A stretch of 64,000 bases of DNA from Actinomycetes bacterium. GTDB lineage: Bacteria; Actinomycetota; JAICYB01. The DNA lies in contig JAICYB010000002.1 in assembly GCA_025934435.1 (NCBI GenBank), forward strand, positions 62,001 through 126,000, written 5' to 3'. The notes beneath the pieces were generated by a model. It saw nothing but the letters and a program-made list of their open reading frames with translations, was not told where the DNA came from and ran no database searches. Made by a program: the position numbers and the translations under genes. Below, piece by piece: positions 61,498 through 64,000 of this stretch (positions within the stretch are counted from its first letter, which is position 1; every line of letters begins with the position of its first letter).

Positions 61498-62985
61498 TTA
61501 CACAGCCGCGACCAGCGCGGCGACGAGTCCCTCGAGGGTCTGCGTCGCGGCGACCGCGTCGACGCGCACACCGAGCTCCTCGGCGGCGGCGGCCGTCCGG
61601 GGACCCATCGCCGCCACAACGCCCGGCGGCTTGCCCCACAACTCGACGAAGCTGCGGACGGTGCTCCCCGACGTGAACACGACCGCGTCGACGCCGGCGT
61701 CGAGCGCGGCGCGCCCGGCGTCGACGGAATCGGCATCGGTGACCGTCTCGTATGCGGTCACTTCCCGGCAGCGCCATCCCTTCGCTTCAAGGGTCTTCGG
61801 GAAGTCATCGGGCGCGCCGGCGGCACGCGGGACGAGCACCGATACCGCGCGGCCCGACATGTGGGAACGCGGCGCACCGAATGCTTCGGCGAGCGCCTCC
61901 GACGTGAAGGTCGGCGGAATGAGATCGGGGACGATGCCACACGCACGCAATGCTTCAGCCGTCGCACTTCCGACCGATGCGACGCGGACGTCGGCGAAAA
62001 CCCGCGCGTCCCGTCCCGTGGCGAGAACGCGGGACCAGAACGAGTCGACCGCGTTGGTGCTCGTGAACGCTATCCACCCGAAACGGTGCAGCTCGGCGAC
62101 CGCGCGGTCGAGCTCGCCCCACGAGGACGGCGGCACGATCTTGATCGCCGGGAATTCGAGCGCCTCGGCGCCCGCTTCGCGGAGCAACGTCGACAACCGC
62201 CCGGCTTGCGTACGCGTGCGCGTCACGAACACGCGCTTCCCCGCGAGGGGCTTCGTCCGCTCGAGTCGCTCGGCGACCGACACGACGTCGCCGACGATCA
62301 GCACGGCCGGCGACGACACGCCGGCGCGACGCACGACGTCCGCGATCTTCTCGAGCGTCGAACGCACCACGCGCTGCTGCGGCCACGTCGCGCGCTCGAT
62401 GACGGCTGCGGGACGATCCGGACGCTGGCCCGCCGCCAGGAGCGACGCGACGATCTCGGGCAATCGCTCCATGCCCATCAGGAACACCGCCGTCGGCGCA
62501 CGCGCGAGAGCCTGCCAATCGAGCGCGGACGATCCCTTCGTCGGATCTTCATGTCCCGTCGCGATCGCCGCCCACGATGCGTGGTCGCGATGCGTCAGCG
62601 GGATGCCGGCCGCAGCGGGACCGGCGATCGCCGATGTCACACCCGGAACGATCTCGAACGCGACGCCGGCCTCCGCGAGCAGCTCGGCTTCTTCGCCGCC
62701 GCGCCCGAAGACGAACGGGTCTCCGCCCTTCAAACGCACGACGACCTTCCCGGCGCGCGCATGTTCGATCAACACGTCGTTGATGCGCGCTTGTCCCGCG
62801 GTGCTTTGTCCCGGCTGCTTACCGACATCGACGAGCTCGGCCCCCGGCGCGAGCCTCAACAGATCCGGATGGACGAGACGGTCGTAGGCGACGACGTCCG
62901 CACGCTGCAGCACCTCAGCGCCGCGGCGCGTGATGAGTCCGGGGTCGCCGGGACCAGCGCCGACGAGATAGACGATGCCGCTCAT
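61498..62985 (-). CDS. Fused uroporphyrinogen-III C-methyltransferase / uroporphyrinogen-III synthase
   Basis: The 495-residue protein links CobA/SUMT (about residues 1-245: LVGAGPGDPGLIT, VVRLKGGDPFVFGRGG, VPGVTSAIAGPAAAGIP) to HemD (about 250-495: VFVTRTRTQAGRL, IAFTSTNAVDSF, VVFTSGSTVRSFVEL). HemD closes the tetrapyrrole ring and CobA methylates it towards siroheme and cobalamin. The fusion is frequent in Firmicutes and Actinobacteria. Siroheme made by this route is the cofactor of the sulfite reductase at 49661-51451. ATG 62985 is 13 nt from the next gene; hemA and hemC are not in the window. Confidence 0.95.
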   Translation of the reverse strand: MSGIVYLVGAGPGDPGLITRRGAEVLQRADVVAYDRLVHPDLLRLAPGAELVDVGKQPGQSTAGQARINDVLIEHARAGKVVVRLKGGDPFVFGRGGEEAELLAEAGVAFEIVPGVTSAIAGPAAAGIPLTHRDHASWAAIATGHEDPTKGSSALDWQALARAPTAVFLMGMERLPEIVASLLAAGQRPDRPAAVIERATWPQQRVVRSTLEKIADVVRRAGVSSPAVLIVGDVVSVAERLERTKPLAGKRVFVTRTRTQAGRLSTLLREAGAEALEFPAIKIVPPSSWGELDRAVAELHRFGWIAFTSTNAVDSFWSRVLATGRDARVFADVRVASVGSATAEALRACGIVPDLIPPTFTSEALAEAFGAPRSHMSGRAVSVLVPRAAGAPDDFPKTLEAKGWRCREVTAYETVTDADSVDAGRAALDAGVDAVVFTSGSTVRSFVELWGKPPGVVAAMGPRTAAAAEELGVRVDAVAATQTLEGLVAALVAAV

Positions 62986-62998
62986 ACCTGCGCTGAGC

Positions 62999-64000
62999 TT
63001 AGACGGGCAGCCACGCGAGACCGCAGCCCATGCTGCGCGTCTGCACGCGCTTCACGTCCCCGCCCGCGGATTCGACCGCGTACATCAGACCGTCGCCGGG
63101 CGAGACGTAGAGCCAGTGGCCGCCGGCGTCCCACGCGGGCGTCGCGTTGCAGTCGCGGTCGGAAACGTTCAGCTGCCGCAGCGCGGCAGCGCCATCGGCA
63201 CCGGCGATCGCGATCGTCAGAACACCATCCCGCTTCAGCGTCATCGCGACCCGTTCGCCCGACCGCTCGAAGCTGCCGGCGAGCACTTGGTAGCCGTCGA
63301 CGTTGATCGGGGTGAACTTCGATCCGTCCCAGAGCGCCGGGCCCTTGTGGTCGACGAGCGCGCGTGACCCGTCCGGCGCGACGGCGAGAACACGTGCCGC
63401 CGGCGGTGCCGCGAGCGTGCGCGCACCGCCCCCGACGGGCTCGAGCCCGCGGGCGGTCTGCGCGACGGCGCCGGAAGGCGTCTGGAAGATGCGCTGCGCC
63501 TCGATGGACGCAGCCGTCGTCGTCGCATCGGCCGTTGTCGACCACTTCACGACCTTGCCGTCCTTCTGCCGAACGTAGAGATCATGTTCGGACGTCCACG
63601 CCGCCTCAACACCCGGCACCCATCCGTAGGCCGGAGACCCGGGCGCGTCGAACGCCACGTACGAGTTCGTCCCGTCGTTCGCGATCAGGGCCACGCTTCG
63701 TCCGTAGGAAACGAGCTGTGTCTTCACCGGGCCGGACGAAGCCCACGGCGAGAAGCGTGCGATCGGTTCGACGTCACCGCTGTAGATGTCGTGCTGCGCG
63801 ATCGTGGCGAGCGGTTCGTTCGTCCACAGTGCGTACGCGACCGAGCCGTCGACGTACGCGAGCTGCAAACGCGGAGCCGGCGGAAGCGCGACGATCGTCG
63901 GTTCCGACGCCGGTCCGATCCCGGCGAATCGTCCGAGCAGAAAGCCCGAGACGAAGACCAACGCGATGATCGAGAACGCCAGGAGCCGAAGCGAATGCGC
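62999..64000 (-). CDS. Membrane-anchored protein with beta-propeller-like repeats, N-terminus outside the window
   Basis: The frame is open to the right edge; the true start lies beyond it. The first residues visible (HSLRLLAFSIIALVFVSGF) form a membrane helix, followed by an extracellular part with repeated patterns such as VAYALWTNEPLATIAQHDIY, ALVDHKGPALWDGSKFTPI and WLYVSPGDGLMYAV, which resemble WD/YVTN-type beta-propeller blades. Two cysteines occur late (SDRDCNATPAW and SMGCGLAWL). The function is not recognised. The gene stops 13 nt before cobA-hemD, which may be its operon partner by position only. Confidence 0.6.
   Translation of the reverse strand, partial: AHSLRLLAFSIIALVFVSGFLLGRFAGIGPASEPTIVALPPAPRLQLAYVDGSVAYALWTNEPLATIAQHDIYSGDVEPIARFSPWASSGPVKTQLVSYGRSVALIANDGTNSYVAFDAPGSPAYGWVPGVEAAWTSEHDLYVRQKDGKVVKWSTTADATTTAASIEAQRIFQTPSGAVAQTARGLEPVGGGARTLAAPPAARVLAVAPDGSRALVDHKGPALWDGSKFTPINVDGYQVLAGSFERSGERVAMTLKRDGVLTIAIAGADGAAALRQLNVSDRDCNATPAWDAGGHWLYVSPGDGLMYAVESAGGDVKRVQTRSMGCGLAWLPV

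Overview
The window is high-GC, gene-dense bacterial chromosome with short intergenic gaps, many 4-nt start/stop overlaps and frequent GTG/TTG starts. An uncultivated or deep-branching actinobacterium-like organism fits best. Supporting marks are GAAC-N4-GTTC LexA boxes, an ImuA'/ImuB/DnaE2 damage-mutagenesis set, a GuaB3-type IMP dehydrogenase relative, a CysO-like sulfur carrier, TreT plus a GT20 enzyme, and several promoters placed so close to the start codon that the mRNAs would be leaderless or nearly so. This assignment is inference. I saw no rRNA, tRNA, CRISPR array, insertion sequence or phage gene.

Layout. 1-7.7 kb: end of a ROK-family gene, a membrane-anchored substrate-binding protein, an alpha/beta hydrolase, and the minus-strand core of a branched-chain-amino-acid-type (Liv) ABC transporter in which LivH is fused to LivM and LivF is fused to an MFS carrier. 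7.7-12.4 kb: ADP-ribosylglycohydrolase, PfkB kinase and two secreted proteins of unknown function in one tightly overlapped operon. 12.4-17.4 kb: DUF1385 protein, a frameshifted coiled-coil gene, guaA and guaB3, two small proteins and hairpin terminators. 17.4-22.5 kb: groEL behind a CIRCE element, a cupredoxin-like secreted protein, a membrane diguanylate cyclase and rpiB. 22.5-27.1 kb: a DUF4015 glycosidase-like protein and a complete ECF transporter (EcfT, fused EcfA-EcfA, S component). 27.2-31.6 kb: a ribbon-helix-helix regulator with its own operator, HAD phosphatase, Rdx/SelW-like protein, and an SOS operon imuA'-imuB-SCO6745-like gene.

31.7-39 kb: a small secreted protein and the second Liv system, in which MFS, LivF and LivG are one 979-residue protein. 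39-42.4 kb: dnaE2 with its own LexA box. 42.4-47.2 kb: repeat-rich coiled-coil protein, PhyH dioxygenase, GAF histidine kinase and NarL-type regulator, SDR, QueA-like enzyme. 47.2-53.3 kb: an assimilatory sulfate-reduction operon (Rrf2 regulator, TauE/SafE, sulfite reductase, CysH, fused Sat-CysC) with a divergent DsrE-like gene. 53.3-56.6 kb: a SAM-I riboswitch controlling a threonine synthase-like gene, a CysO-like sulfur carrier and a flavin monooxygenase. 56.6-59.3 kb: TreT and a GT20 enzyme. 59.3-64 kb: hemL, hemB, a cobA-hemD fusion, and the 3' part of a membrane-anchored protein running off the window.

The two observations I rate highest are: (i) the SAM-riboswitch operon pairing a threonine synthase-like PLP enzyme with a CysO-type thiocarboxylate carrier, which suggests a homocysteine (methionine) route from O-phosphohomoserine analogous to the CysM/CysO cysteine route; and (ii) two paralogous Liv-type transporters with an MFS carrier fused to the ATPase, found independently twice in the window.
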